A model generated the notes under the pieces. The model ran no database searches, was not told the DNA's origin, and saw only the letters and a list, made by a program, of their open reading frames with translations. Below are positions 26,342 to 34,895 of a stretch of DNA of 48,402 bases, one piece after another. The translations under genes were made by a program, and so were the position numbers. The number at the start of each line of letters is the position of its first letter. Positions within the stretch are counted from its first letter, which is position 1. This DNA is from Bacteroidales bacterium (GTDB lineage Bacteria > Bacteroidota > Bacteroidia > Bacteroidales > Bacteroidaceae): the NCBI GenBank assembly GCA_018064685.1, contig JAGHUS010000083.1, positions 1-48,402 of the forward strand, read 5' to 3'.

Positions 26342-29280
26342 TGAGTATGAAAAAACTACAAGATGCAATCAAGGAGAGGATACTCCTGCTGGATGGTGCT
26401 ATGGGCACCATGATACAGACGTATAACCTGCGTGAGGAGGACTTCCGCGGACAACGTTTTGCTGATGTGCCGGGGCAGATGCTGGGCAACAATGACATGC
26501 TGGTGCTGACACGTCCCGACGTCATTCAGGACATACACCGGCGCTACCTTGAGGCGGGTGCCGACATCATTACTGCCAACACCTTCAGCAGTCAGCGTAT
26601 CTCCATGGCCGACTATCATATGGAGGATTGCGTCGGCGAGATGAACCGTGAGGCTGTTCGCATAGCCCGCGAGGTGGCCGATGACTTCACACTGCGCAAT
26701 CCCGACAAACCTCGTTTCGTCGTGGCTACGGTGGGACCTACCAACAAGACTACGTCGATGAGTCCCGACGTCAATAATCCCGCCTTGCGCACCCTGACTT
26801 ATGATGACCTGTGCGATGCCTACGTCGAGCAGATGGAAGCGCTGTTGCAGAGTGGGGTGGATGCCATCATGCTCGAGACATGCTTCGACACGCTCAACGT
26901 CAAGGCTGGTATACGTGCCTTCGAAGTGGCAAGCGGGAAGACTGGTGTCAGCGTTCCGCTTATGATAAGCATCACGGTGAGCGACAAGGCTGGACGTACG
27001 TTGTCGGGACAGACGCTCGAGGCTTTCCTAGCCAGTGTGCAGCATGCTCCCGTCTTTTCTGTGGGACTGAACTGCTCGTTCGGTGCCAAGGACATGCTGC
27101 CTTGCCTGCGCACCTTGGCACAGAAGGCTCCTTATTATATTACGGCTCATCCCAATGCCGGTCTGCCCAACACCATGGGAGGCTATGACCAGACACCCGA
27201 GATGATGCGCGACGAGATGCGTTCGTTTGTAGAAGAGGGGCTGGTGAATATCATCGGCGGCTGTTGTGGCACTACGCCCCAGCATATTGAGGCTTTGAAC
27301 ACACTCATCACAGCTTCTCTCCGTCCTTCGGGCATCTCTCCCGAAGGGGAGGGAGAGGTTGCATACACTCCGCATATTCCTGTTACGAACGAGGAACTGA
27401 ACTACAGCGTCTTTCTGAGTGGCCTCGAGCCTTTGGTGGTCAGGTTTGCTCAACCTGCTTCTGGCCAGTCAGATGTAAATGCCTTCTCCTCTTCTAGTCA
27501 GATGTCCGACGGGCAGAGTGGGGCTGGCGGTTCTTTCATCAATGTGGGCGAGCGATGCAATGTGGCTGGTTCGCGCAAGTTCCTGCGTCTTATAGGCGAG
27601 GGTAACTATGACGAGGCTTTGAGCATTGCCCGCAAGCAGGTGGAGGATGGTGCACTGGTCATCGATGTCAATATGGACGATGGTCTGCTCGACACTGAGC
27701 GCGAGATGGTGAACTTCCTTAACCTCGTGAGCAGTGATCCCGACATCTGCCGTGTGCCTGTGATGATTGACTCCTCGAAGTGGAGCGTGATACGTGCCGG
27801 CCTTAAGTGCTTGCAGGGCAAGGGTATCGTCAATAGCATATCGCTGAAGGAGGGTGAGGATATCTTCCTCGACCATGCTCGCGAGCTGAAGAGTCTGGGT
27901 GCAGCCGTTGTGGTGATGGCCTTCGACGAAGAGGGACAGGCTACAACTTACGAGCGCAGAATCAGTGTGTGCGAACGTGCTTACCGTCTGCTGGTTGACA
28001 AGGTGGGCTTCAATCCCATCGACATCATCTTCGATCCCAACGTGCTGGCTGTGGCCACCGGTATGCCCGAACATGACTGCTATGCGGCCGACTTCATCCG
28101 TACGGTGGGATGGATCAAGCAGAACCTGCCCGGCGCGCATGTCAGCGGTGGCGTCAGCAATCTGTCGTTCTCTTTCCGTGGCAATAACTATATTCGCGAG
28201 GCCATGCATGCTGTCTTCCTCTATCATGCCCGTCAGCAGGGTATGGATTTCGGTATTGTCAACCCCGCTGCCAAGGTGATGTACAGCGACATTCCCGAGG
28301 ACCAGCTTAAGGTCATCGAGGAAGTGATGCTGCGCCCGTCGTCCGAGGCAAGCGAAGCTCTCATAAATTTGGCTCAAAGACTGCTGGAGGAGCAGATGGC
28401 TGCCAAAGAGGCTATGCAGGGAGGTGCTACTCCGGTGGCAAAGGCTCCGGTGCAGCAGCTGAGCGTTGAAGAGCGTCTGATAATGAAACTTCAGAAGGGC
28501 ATCACCGATGGCCTGGAGAATGACCTGCAGGAGGCTTTGCAGAAATATGGTCGTCCGGTGGAGATTATCGAGGGACCCTTGATGGCCGGAATGAACAAGG
28601 TGGGACAACTCTTTGGAGAAGGCAAGATGTTCCTGCCGCAAGTTGTCAAGACTGCCCGCACGATGAAGAAGGCGGTAGCCATCCTGCAACCCTATATTGA
28701 GCAGGACAAGGCTGCGCAGAATGACGGCGCAGGGCAGAATTCTTCCAACGCCCCTTCTTCTGCCCACACGCCTAAGGTGCTTGTTGCCACTGTCAAGGGC
28801 GATGTGCATGACATAGGCAAGAACATCGTGTCGGTTGTCATGGCTTGCAATGGCTATGAAATCATAGACTTAGGTGTAATGGTACCTGCCGAGGAAATCG
28901 TACAGAAAGCCATCGAGCTGAAGCCTGACATCATCGGATTAAGTGGTCTGATAACGCCCAGCCTGGAGGAGATGACGCGTGTGGTGTCCGAACTGAAGAA
29001 AGCCAATCTTCGCATTCCTGTCATGATTGGCGGTGCAACGACAAGTCCCATCCACACAGCCCTCAAGATAGCCCCCTCGTATGACGGTCCTGTCATCTGG
29101 GTGAAAGATGCCTCGCAAAACGCACCTCTCGCAGCCAGGTTCTTGAATCCAGAAACGGCTGGTGCGGCAGAGAAAGAACTGCAAACCGAGCAGGCTGCAT
29201 TGCGTGATGAGGCTACTCGTCCCGAGGAACTGCTATCGATAGAAGAGGCTAGAGAGCGCAAGCCTAACTTGTTTGGATGA
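26341..29280 (+). CDS. metH: Cobalamin-dependent methionine synthase without reactivation domain
   Basis: This 979-residue enzyme transfers a methyl group from methyltetrahydrofolate through cobalamin to homocysteine. The homocysteine domain has zinc ligands C245, C308 and C309. A pterin-binding domain follows (from [16 protein letters not shown] near 400), then the cobalamin cap and the B12-binding domain with D821-x-H823-x-x-G826, where H823 is the cobalt ligand. The ~330-residue AdoMet-dependent reactivation domain found at the C-terminus of E. coli MetH (about 1227 residues) is absent. The linker between the first two domains is long and encoded partly by a palindrome. A second in-frame ATG at 26347 is an alternative start. 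Confidence 0.96.
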   Translation: MSMKKLQDAIKERILLLDGAMGTMIQTYNLREEDFRGQRFADVPGQMLGNNDMLVLTRPDVIQDIHRRYLEAGADIITANTFSSQRISMADYHMEDCVGEMNREAVRIAREVADDFTLRNPDKPRFVVATVGPTNKTTSMSPDVNNPALRTLTYDDLCDAYVEQMEALLQSGVDAIMLETCFDTLNVKAGIRAFEVASGKTGVSVPLMISITVSDKAGRTLSGQTLEAFLASVQHAPVFSVGLNCSFGAKDMLPCLRTLAQKAPYYITAHPNAGLPNTMGGYDQTPEMMRDEMRSFVEEGLVNIIGGCCGTTPQHIEALNTLITASLRPSGISPEGEGEVAYTPHIPVTNEELNYSVFLSGLEPLVVRFAQPASGQSDVNAFSSSSQMSDGQSGAGGSFINVGERCNVAGSRKFLRLIGEGNYDEALSIARKQVEDGALVIDVNMDDGLLDTEREMVNFLNLVSSDPDICRVPVMIDSSKWSVIRAGLKCLQGKGIVNSISLKEGEDIFLDHARELKSLGAAVVVMAFDEEGQATTYERRISVCERAYRLLVDKVGFNPIDIIFDPNVLAVATGMPEHDCYAADFIRTVGWIKQNLPGAHVSGGVSNLSFSFRGNNYIREAMHAVFLYHARQQGMDFGIVNPAAKVMYSDIPEDQLKVIEEVMLRPSSEASEALINLAQRLLEEQMAAKEAMQGGATPVAKAPVQQLSVEERLIMKLQKGITDGLENDLQEALQKYGRPVEIIEGPLMAGMNKVGQLFGEGKMFLPQVVKTARTMKKAVAILQPYIEQDKAAQNDGAGQNSSNAPSSAHTPKVLVATVKGDVHDIGKNIVSVVMACNGYEIIDLGVMVPAEEIVQKAIELKPDIIGLSGLITPSLEEMTRVVSELKKANLRIPVMIGGATTSPIHTALKIAPSYDGPVIWVKDASQNAPLAARFLNPETAGAAEKELQTEQAALRDEATRPEELLSIEEARERKPNLFG
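27325..27347. repeat. REP-like palindrome inside the metH linker
   Basis: CCTTCGGG (27325-27332) pairs perfectly with CCCGAAGG (27340-27347) over a 7-nt loop, and the flanks are also partly complementary (CTCTCC...GGAGGGAGAG). The stretch encodes the low-complexity linker [11 protein letters not shown] between two MetH domains. Confidence 0.55.
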
Positions 29281-29285
29281 TAAAA

Positions 29286-29324
29286 TCGGGAAACTTAGAA
29301 TATCTCGTTCCCGAATTATTTTTT
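29286..29324 (+). terminator. Terminator of metH
   Basis: TCGGGAA (29286-29292) pairs with TTCCCGA (29308-29314), followed by ATTATTTTTT. It lies just past the metH stop codon and before the convergent DUF721 gene. Confidence 0.7.
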
Positions 29325-29340
29325 GTCACTTGCTCCCAGA

Positions 29341-29631
29341 TTATCGAATGACAATCTGCTGTATGACCTGTGCCCCTACGTGCTGATTGATGCGTGCTGC
29401 CAGTGCGCTGCGCTGCATCATCAGCTCTTGTCGCAGTGCCGCGTTGATGATCTTCAGATACATAACTCCACCGCGTACCTGCACCTCGGTGGTGTAGTTG
29501 GTGATGGTGGGAGGCATCAGCTGGCCCCATGCCTGCTCGGCACGAAACTCGTTCAGAGGTGTCTCTAACCCCTCTTCGCGCAGCATAGCATGTACCAGGT
29601 CTCCTAGTTTTATTTCTCTTGTTCGTCTCAT
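29341..29631 (-). CDS. DUF721 (DciA-like) protein
   Basis: This 96-residue protein matches the DUF721 family, with an AWGQLMPPTITNYTTEV core and a VMYLKIINAALRQEL segment. DciA proteins of this family help load the replicative helicase in bacteria that lack DnaC. It begins 8 bases after recF ends and shares its transcript, a common neighbourhood in Bacteroidota. Confidence 0.88.
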   Translation of the reverse strand: MRRTREIKLGDLVHAMLREEGLETPLNEFRAEQAWGQLMPPTITNYTTEVQVRGGVMYLKIINAALRQELMMQRSALAARINQHVGAQVIQQIVIR

Positions 29632-29639
29632 ACTTTTCG

Positions 29640-30743
29640 TTATGTGCGTGCTGTTATCGTGCCTTTGTCAACCTCAAACAACTTGTAATCCAGCTGCGTG
29701 TGCTGCAGTATCTTGTCCAGATGGTCGCGGTTGGTGTCGGTGATGAATGTCTGACCGAAGTCTCCACTGCTTACCAGCTTTACTATTTGTTCCACACGTG
29801 TAGCATCCAGTTTGTCAAAAATATCGTCGAGCAGCAGTATCGGTGCGGTCTTGGTGGCTGTGCGATGCAGAAACTCGAACTGTGCAAGCTTCAGTGCTAT
29901 GAGGTATGTCTTGTTCTGTCCCTGGCTTCCCTCGCGCTTCATGGGGTAGCCGTTGAGTGTCATTTCCAGGTCGTCTTTGTGGATGCCATGCAGCGAGTAT
30001 CCAACGGCACGGTCCTTCATCCTGTCGCGCTGTATGGTGTCCAGTAGCGGTCCGCGGCTGCCATGCGATACATACTCCAGTTTTATCTCCTCCGCTTCTT
30101 GCGATATCTTGTTGTAAATGTCTTGAAAACAAGGCGTGAAGGCTTCTACGTACTCCTTGCGCCTCTGGTAGATGAACTCACCCTCGTGGGCCATTGCTTC
30201 CTCCCACAATGATAGTAATTCAGGGTCGGGCTCGTCCTCTTGCTTCAGTAGCGCGTTGCGCTGCTGCAAAGCTTTGTTATAGCGCATCAGTGAGTCGAGG
30301 TAGGGTAGGTCGCATTGCGAGATGGTCATATCCATGAACTTGCGTCTCTCCTCGCTTCCGCCCATTATCAGCATCTGGTCGTTGGGCGACACCATGATGA
30401 TGGGTATCAAGCCGATATGCTCGGCTATTCGTTTGTAAGGTTTTTTGCTGCGTCTGAACTGCTTCTTGGCGCCACGCTTCAAGCCGCAGTATATCTCTTC
30501 CTGCGTGCCATCCTCACGCTCGTATTCGCCTTGCAAAACCATAAACTCTGCAGTGTGCTGCACAACCATCTGGTCCTGACTTGTTGTGCTGCTTTTGCAC
30601 ATCGACAAGAAATACACGGCATCCAGTACATTGGTTTTGCCCATACCATTCTGCCCGATGAAGCAGTTCAACCGGTCGGAGAGGGCCAATTCGGCCTCCG
30701 ACACATTTTTGTAATTGAGTATAGAGAGACGTTTAAGTATCAT
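29640..30743 (-). CDS. recF: DNA replication and repair protein RecF
   Basis: The 367-residue RecF is an SMC-like ATPase that helps load RecA at single-strand gaps with RecO and RecR. Walker A GQNGMGKT is at 30-37, an SPNDQMLIMG segment lies in the middle, and ILLLDDIFDKLD is the Walker B/D-loop region. The start was set at 30743 (MILKRLSILNYKNV), which fits family N-termini. A longer frame to 30794 adds 17 residues without similarity and overlaps the likely promoter. The DUF721 gene follows after 8 bp. Confidence 0.96.
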   Translation of the reverse strand: MILKRLSILNYKNVSEAELALSDRLNCFIGQNGMGKTNVLDAVYFLSMCKSSTTSQDQMVVQHTAEFMVLQGEYEREDGTQEEIYCGLKRGAKKQFRRSKKPYKRIAEHIGLIPIIMVSPNDQMLIMGGSEERRKFMDMTISQCDLPYLDSLMRYNKALQQRNALLKQEDEPDPELLSLWEEAMAHEGEFIYQRRKEYVEAFTPCFQDIYNKISQEAEEIKLEYVSHGSRGPLLDTIQRDRMKDRAVGYSLHGIHKDDLEMTLNGYPMKREGSQGQNKTYLIALKLAQFEFLHRTATKTAPILLLDDIFDKLDATRVEQIVKLVSSGDFGQTFITDTNRDHLDKILQHTQLDYKLFEVDKGTITART

Positions 30744-30751
30744 TTCAAGTG

Positions 30752-30759
30752 CAAAAGTA
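30752..30759 (-). promoter_or_regulatory. -7 element directly upstream of recF
   Basis: CAAAAGTA on the plus strand reads TACTTTTG on the minus strand (TAnnTTTG). It is only 8 bases upstream of the chosen recF ATG, so the transcript would have almost no leader. No -33 box was found. Confidence 0.4.
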
Positions 30760-30854
30760 CGCAAAAAAATGGAGAAAATAAGCCTTTGAGCCATTTAATC
30801 GTGCCAAAAATAAAATTATTCTACTAGAAATTTCCTTTTCCCATGATTTTTTGC

Positions 30855-30862
30855 TACTTTTG
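30855..30862 (+). promoter_or_regulatory. -7 element for the TPR membrane protein gene
   Basis: TACTTTTG matches TAnnTTTG. The start would be near 30868, giving a leader of about 84 nt. The -33 region is degenerate. Confidence 0.5.
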
Positions 30863-30951
30863 TCGCCGTTTAGCGCGTGCATGTATTATGCAAGGTATTT
30901 TGCACAAAAGCTTTGCTTGCGAAAGTTGAATAAACAAAAACAAAAAATAAA

Positions 30952-31623
30952 ATGTCAAACGAAAAAAAGAATGTGAATGTAGAGGAAACTGCACGTAAGC
31001 AGTCTTTCTTGGAGAAGAACTGGAAGATGCTTTGCGGTGTTCTCGTAGGTATCGGCGTTATTATCGGTGGCTATTACGGCTATAAGAAGCTGTTTGTTGA
31101 GCCCAAGGAGGAAGCTGCCAATGTGATGTTGGCTTCATGCCAGGACTTGTATAATCAAGGCGACTTCGAGCAGGCCTTGAAGGGTGACGGCAAGGAGTGC
31201 AAGGGTTTGCTGGCTGTAGTTAACCAGTATGGTGGCACTTGTGCAGGCAACTTGGCTAACGCTTATGCTGGTGTTTGCTACTACAATCTTCAGAAGTATG
31301 ATGACGCTATCAAGTCTCTCGAGGCATTTGATGTGTGCGACGATACTTCTATCAGTCCTGCAGCCATAGCTGCCCTTGGCAACTGCTATGCTTGCAAGAA
31401 CCAGAACGACAAGGCTGTTGAGAAGCTTCTGCAGGCTGCCAACAAGGCCAACAGCAGTGCCCTCAGCCCCGGTTGGCTTGTTCAGGCTGGCGAGATCTAC
31501 GAGTTTGGTTTGAATAACAAGGAGAAGGCTTTGGAGTGCTACAACAAGGTGAAGAACGACTTCCCCCTCAGCATGCAGGCTTCTATGATCGATGCTTACA
31601 TCGAGCGTGCCAGCGTTAAGTAA
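30952..31623 (+). CDS. TPR-repeat protein with N-terminal membrane anchor
   Basis: This 223-residue protein has a charged N-terminus, one membrane helix (MLCGVLVGIGVIIGGYYGY, about 27-45) and a periplasmic helical region with TPR-type repeats (NAYAGVCYYNLQKYDDAI, ALGNCYACKNQNDKAV, and a repeat ending KALECYNKV). The layout resembles YfgM-like proteins, which associate with SecYEG and periplasmic chaperones, but the assignment is by architecture only. ribH follows 18 bp downstream and is probably co-transcribed. Confidence 0.75.
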   Translation: MSNEKKNVNVEETARKQSFLEKNWKMLCGVLVGIGVIIGGYYGYKKLFVEPKEEAANVMLASCQDLYNQGDFEQALKGDGKECKGLLAVVNQYGGTCAGNLANAYAGVCYYNLQKYDDAIKSLEAFDVCDDTSISPAAIAALGNCYACKNQNDKAVEKLLQAANKANSSALSPGWLVQAGEIYEFGLNNKEKALECYNKVKNDFPLSMQASMIDAYIERASVK

Positions 31624-31641
31624 TTAAAATTAAGAGATTGA

Positions 31642-32139
31642 ATGGCAACAGCTTTTCATAACCTTTCGGATTACGATCCTGAAAGCGTACCCAATGCCGA
31701 GGCTATGCGCTTCGGCATTGTAGTTAGTGAGTGGAACAGCAAGGTGACAGGTGCCTTGATGCAGGGGGCTGTCGATACGCTCAAGCAGAACGGATGCCCT
31801 GAGGCAAACATCAATGTCCTCACGGTGCCGGGCAGTTTCGAACTTGTTTTTGGCGCCAGCCAGATGGTGAAGAGTGGCAAGTATGATGCTGTCATCGCCA
31901 TTGGATGTGTGGTGCGTGGCGATACGCCTCATTTCGATTACATCTGCGAGGGTACCACCGAAGGTCTCGCCTTGCTTAATAAGGAATATGATGTGCCTGT
32001 TATCTATGGTTTGCTGACTTGCAACAATATGGAGCAGGCAGAGATGCGTGCCGGAGGTTCTCTGGGCAACAAGGGTGATGAGTGTGCCGTAACAGCCATA
32101 AAGATGGTGGATTACAAGGCTCGTCTTGCACGTCTCTAA
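31642..32139 (+). CDS. ribH: 6,7-dimethyl-8-ribityllumazine synthase
   Basis: This 165-residue enzyme condenses a diaminouracil derivative with dihydroxybutanone phosphate in riboflavin biosynthesis and normally assembles into an icosahedral shell or pentamers. Visible landmarks are [40 protein letters not shown] with the catalytic-region histidine, and [11 protein letters not shown]. Length is usual. The other riboflavin genes are not in this window. Confidence 0.97.
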   Translation: MATAFHNLSDYDPESVPNAEAMRFGIVVSEWNSKVTGALMQGAVDTLKQNGCPEANINVLTVPGSFELVFGASQMVKSGKYDAVIAIGCVVRGDTPHFDYICEGTTEGLALLNKEYDVPVIYGLLTCNNMEQAEMRAGGSLGNKGDECAVTAIKMVDYKARLARL

Positions 32140-32214
32140 TCCACTCCTTACATTGTCTCAATGAATTTTTGAATTCCGTTTTGGACAGAGCCAAACGGTA
32201 TCTCATTGACTTAG

Positions 32215-32257
32215 AATATTACAGCCGCTTCACACATTGTGGAGCGGCTGTAATATT
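32215..32257. terminator. Bidirectional terminator between ribH and the OmpH-like gene
   Basis: A perfect 15-bp stem forms between 32215-32229 (AATATTACAGCCGCT) and 32243-32257, over a 13-nt loop that can itself pair. AT-rich sequence lies on both sides, which suits terminating converging genes. Confidence 0.8.
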
Positions 32258-32286
32258 ATATAAGGTGTAGGGTTGTTAGGTTATAA

Positions 32287-32342
32287 CCTTTAGCCTATAA
32301 CCTTTAGCCTATAACCTATAACCTTTAGCCTATAACCTATAA
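32287..32342. repeat. Eight tandem 7-bp units
   Basis: Units of CCTATAA and CCTTTAG occur in the order B-A-B-A-A-B-A-A (A = CCTATAA). The array ends 9 bp past the stop codon of the OmpH-like gene and is preceded by an inverted GGTTATAA. It would be transcribed as the 3' end of that gene. Confidence 0.85.
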
Positions 32343-32351
32343 CCTTTTCTA

Positions 32352-32993
32352 TTACTTCTTCTCGTCGGTCGTCAGTTTCTCTGCAATCTCAGGCTTTGCC
32401 TTGTAGCGCTTGTTCAAGCCGTTGATGACGTCCTCGGTAATGTCGAAGGCAGGGTTGGCATAGAGCATGTTGTCGCCACCCTTCGACAGGATATAGTCGA
32501 ACTTCTTGTCCTTGTTGTAGTCGGCCAGGAATGCCTGGATGCTGTCGCGCATCTCCTTGTTGTAGTCGGCCTGACGGTTGGCGAAGTCGGCACCCAGACG
32601 GTCTGACAATTCTGCCAGAGACTGCTGTTCGCGTGCGACACCAGCTTGTGCGCGCTCCAGTTCCTCGCGTGTGGTATAGCCTGCACTCTCATACTTACGC
32701 TGTACGCTTGCTGCATGCTCTTCCAACGAGCGCTGCTTGCTTGCCAGTTCCTTCTGGATGTTGGCATACTCCTGTGCCAGTACGTCGCTGTAGTCTTTGC
32801 AGAACTGATACTGTGTCATGAGGCTGTCCACCTCGACGAAAGCCACGCGGATGGGGGCATTGTTGTTGGCAGCAGCGTTAGCCTTGTTTGATGCCGCCTC
32901 AGCTTTTTCGGTCGATGCCTTGTCCTCTGTCTTGTTGCCACCGCAGCTAAGCATAAATGCAGCCGCTGCAGCCATAATAAAGAATTTCTTCAT
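32352..32993 (-). CDS. OmpH/Skp-like lipoprotein
   Basis: This 213-residue protein has a lipobox (FMLSC, C17) and a long coiled-coil middle (about 65-140, KELASKQRSLEEHA), the tentacle part of Skp-type chaperones. It ends with the conserved YANPAFDITEDVINGLNKRY. Skp holds unfolded outer-membrane proteins in the periplasm. Being a predicted lipoprotein differs from the soluble E. coli Skp, but OmpH-like lipoproteins are common in Bacteroidales. Confidence 0.88.
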   Translation of the reverse strand: MKKFFIMAAAAAFMLSCGGNKTEDKASTEKAEAASNKANAAANNNAPIRVAFVEVDSLMTQYQFCKDYSDVLAQEYANIQKELASKQRSLEEHAASVQRKYESAGYTTREELERAQAGVAREQQSLAELSDRLGADFANRQADYNKEMRDSIQAFLADYNKDKKFDYILSKGGDNMLYANPAFDITEDVINGLNKRYKAKPEIAEKLTTDEKK

Positions 32994-33021
32994 TTTTTAT
33001 ATATATTGTATTTTGTTAATT

Positions 33022-33237
33022 CTAAATTCTCTCCTTCACCTTTCTTGCATTGTCAGCCTCTTTGCGTTCCATGGCGTCCATACTCTGCACGCAATGAATA
33101 CCACGTTTGCGCATAGCCGAGCTTTGTCCAATATGCTGGCTTCGGAAAGTGTGCCTGCGTCCGAAAAGTATGCCGATGCACAAAAAGAATAAGGCAATGG
33201 CAACAATTACGAGGCAGGGTAGTACGAGTTTCAACAT
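33022..33237 (-). CDS. Small conserved membrane protein, 71 residues
   Basis: The start is set at 33237 (MLKLVLPCLVIVAIALFF), downstream of a -7 element; a longer frame to 33261 would overlap that element. One membrane helix (about 3-24) is followed by a short cytoplasmic tail with SQHIGQSSAMRKRGIHCVQS. I recall this HIGxxxAMRKRGIxCxQ pattern in small Bacteroidota membrane proteins of unknown function. It lies just upstream of the OmpH-like gene and may share its transcript. Confidence 0.65.
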   Translation of the reverse strand: MLKLVLPCLVIVAIALFFLCIGILFGRRHTFRSQHIGQSSAMRKRGIHCVQSMDAMERKEADNARKVKERI

Positions 33238-33244
33238 TATTTCG

Positions 33245-33266
33245 TATATTTGCAGCCACAAAGATA
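33245..33266. promoter_or_regulatory. Divergent -7 elements between the small membrane gene and pepD
   Basis: TATATTTG at 33245-33252 (plus) could serve pepD with a ~90-nt leader. CAAAGATA at 33259-33266 reads TATCTTTG on the minus strand and would serve the small membrane protein. The two elements are only 6 bp apart. Confidence 0.45.
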
Positions 33267-33346
33267 CAGCATTATTGCCAACTAATGATGTATTTTGCGT
33301 TCTTTTAATATTTTTTTGCAGAAAAATCTAAAAAACAGATACTGTT

Positions 33347-34792
33347 ATGAGCAAAATCGAATTGAAACCTGCAAGCGTTTTTGAATGTTTTGCAGAAGTG
33401 AACAAAGTGCCTCGTCCTTCAAAGAAAGAGGACAAGATGATGGAATTCCTTCTTGACTTCGGAAAGAAGTTGGGCTTGGAGAGTCTGCGCGACGAGTGTG
33501 GTAACGTCATTATCCGTAAGCCTGCCACTCCGGGAATGGAGGACAAGCCCACTGTGATACTGCAGAGCCACATGGATATGGTGTGCGAACCCAGCGACGG
33601 TTCTTTCGATTTTGAGCACAATGCCATTCAGACTACCATCGAGGGTGAATGGATGCGTGCCAATGGCACCACGCTAGGTGCTGATGACGGCATTGGAGTG
33701 GCTATGGAGATGGCGCTTCTGCAAGCCAACGATGTAGAGCATGGTCCTATCGAGTGTGTCTTCACGCGTGACGAGGAGACTGGCCTCACCGGTGCTTTCG
33801 AGATGAAGCCAGGCTTCATGACCGGTAAGTATCTGATCAACCTGGACAGCGAGGACGAAGGACAAATCTTCGTAAGCTGTGCCGGTGGTTGCCGCACACA
33901 GGCTATTTTCGACTATACGCCCACTCCCGTCCCCGAGGGTATGTTCTTCGCCAAACTTTCGGTGGATAAGCTGACGGGTGGCCATAGCGGTGATGACATC
34001 GACAAGAAGCGTGCCAATGCCAACAAGCTGCTGATGCGTTTCCTCTATATGACCATGAAGCAGACGGAACTGCATCTTATCGACATTCAGTCGGGTGGTC
34101 TTCACAATGCCATTCCCGCCAAGGGAGAGGTGACTATTGCTGTGCCTGCGGGGTGGAAGCATGAACTGACCGTTAATTGGAACCTCTTCGTCTCGGATGT
34201 TGAGCAGGAGTATGAGGTTACTGAGCCTGAAGTGCTTTTCGACTTGCAGAGTACCGATGCCGCCGACATGATGGTGGATGATGACACTGCCCGTCGTCTT
34301 ATCACTGCCTGTCAGGCTGTTGACAATGGTGTCTTTGCTATGTGTCAGAGCATTGATCTGGTCGAGACCAGCAGCAATCTGGCCAGCATCCACCTTGTGC
34401 CCGAGAAGAAGGAGATTCAGTTGAATAGTAGTCAGCGTAGCAGCATCCTCAGTGCTCGTCACAACATGTCTAACACCATACAGGCATGCTTTGAACTGGC
34501 TGGTGCCCGTGTTGATGTGGGCGAGGGCTATCCTGGTTGGGCTATGAATCCCAACAGCCAGCTGTTGAAGGTGGCTGCCGAGCAATACAAGGCACTCTTC
34601 GGAAAGGAGCCCATCGTACGTGGCATACATGCCGGTTTGGAATGCGGCTTGTTCAGCGAGAAATACCCCGGACTGGATATGGTAAGTTTCGGTCCCACAC
34701 TGCGCGGTGTACATAGCGTCACCGAGAAGCTGCACATTCCCACCGTGCAGATGGTATGGGATCATCTGCTGGCTATCCTGAAGAATATCTGA
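33347..34792 (+). CDS. pepD: Aminoacyl-histidine dipeptidase (PepD)
   Basis: This 481-residue metallopeptidase of family M20 cleaves Xaa-His dipeptides such as carnosine. Visible metal-binding and catalytic segments are QSHMDMVCE (about 65-73), LGADDGIGVAMEMA, TRDEETGLTGAFEM, and the C-terminal GIHAGLECGLFSEKYPGLD with the last ligand in LRGVHSVTEK. The GGHSGDDI segment marks the lid/dimerisation domain. Length is typical and nothing is missing. Confidence 0.97.
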   Translation: MSKIELKPASVFECFAEVNKVPRPSKKEDKMMEFLLDFGKKLGLESLRDECGNVIIRKPATPGMEDKPTVILQSHMDMVCEPSDGSFDFEHNAIQTTIEGEWMRANGTTLGADDGIGVAMEMALLQANDVEHGPIECVFTRDEETGLTGAFEMKPGFMTGKYLINLDSEDEGQIFVSCAGGCRTQAIFDYTPTPVPEGMFFAKLSVDKLTGGHSGDDIDKKRANANKLLMRFLYMTMKQTELHLIDIQSGGLHNAIPAKGEVTIAVPAGWKHELTVNWNLFVSDVEQEYEVTEPEVLFDLQSTDAADMMVDDDTARRLITACQAVDNGVFAMCQSIDLVETSSNLASIHLVPEKKEIQLNSSQRSSILSARHNMSNTIQACFELAGARVDVGEGYPGWAMNPNSQLLKVAAEQYKALFGKEPIVRGIHAGLECGLFSEKYPGLDMVSFGPTLRGVHSVTEKLHIPTVQMVWDHLLAILKNI

Positions 34793-34806
34793 TATTTATC
34801 CTACAA

Positions 34807-34876
34807 GGGGGAGGAGTAGAGATACGACGCATGGCTGTTGAGCCAACATCATACAAAGCATTTCTACTTCTCCCTC
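34807..34876. repeat. Nested inverted repeat after pepD
   Basis: GGGGGAGGAGTAGA (34807-34820) is complementary to 34863-34876 at 12 of 14 positions. The 42 bases between include a GGCTGTTGAGCC hairpin near 34833-34844. It is probably a REP-like structure; it could also slow transcription between the two genes. Confidence 0.5.
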
Positions 34877-34895
34877 AAAATAATGATTTTGTCCT

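Noticed and set aside
29640..30047. Plus-strand open frames opposite recF
   Set aside because: They are shadows of recF, whose Walker A and Walker B motifs are intact.
32287..32342. Possible CRISPR or iteron origin
   Set aside because: Units are 7 bp, contiguous, and no replication initiator is adjacent.
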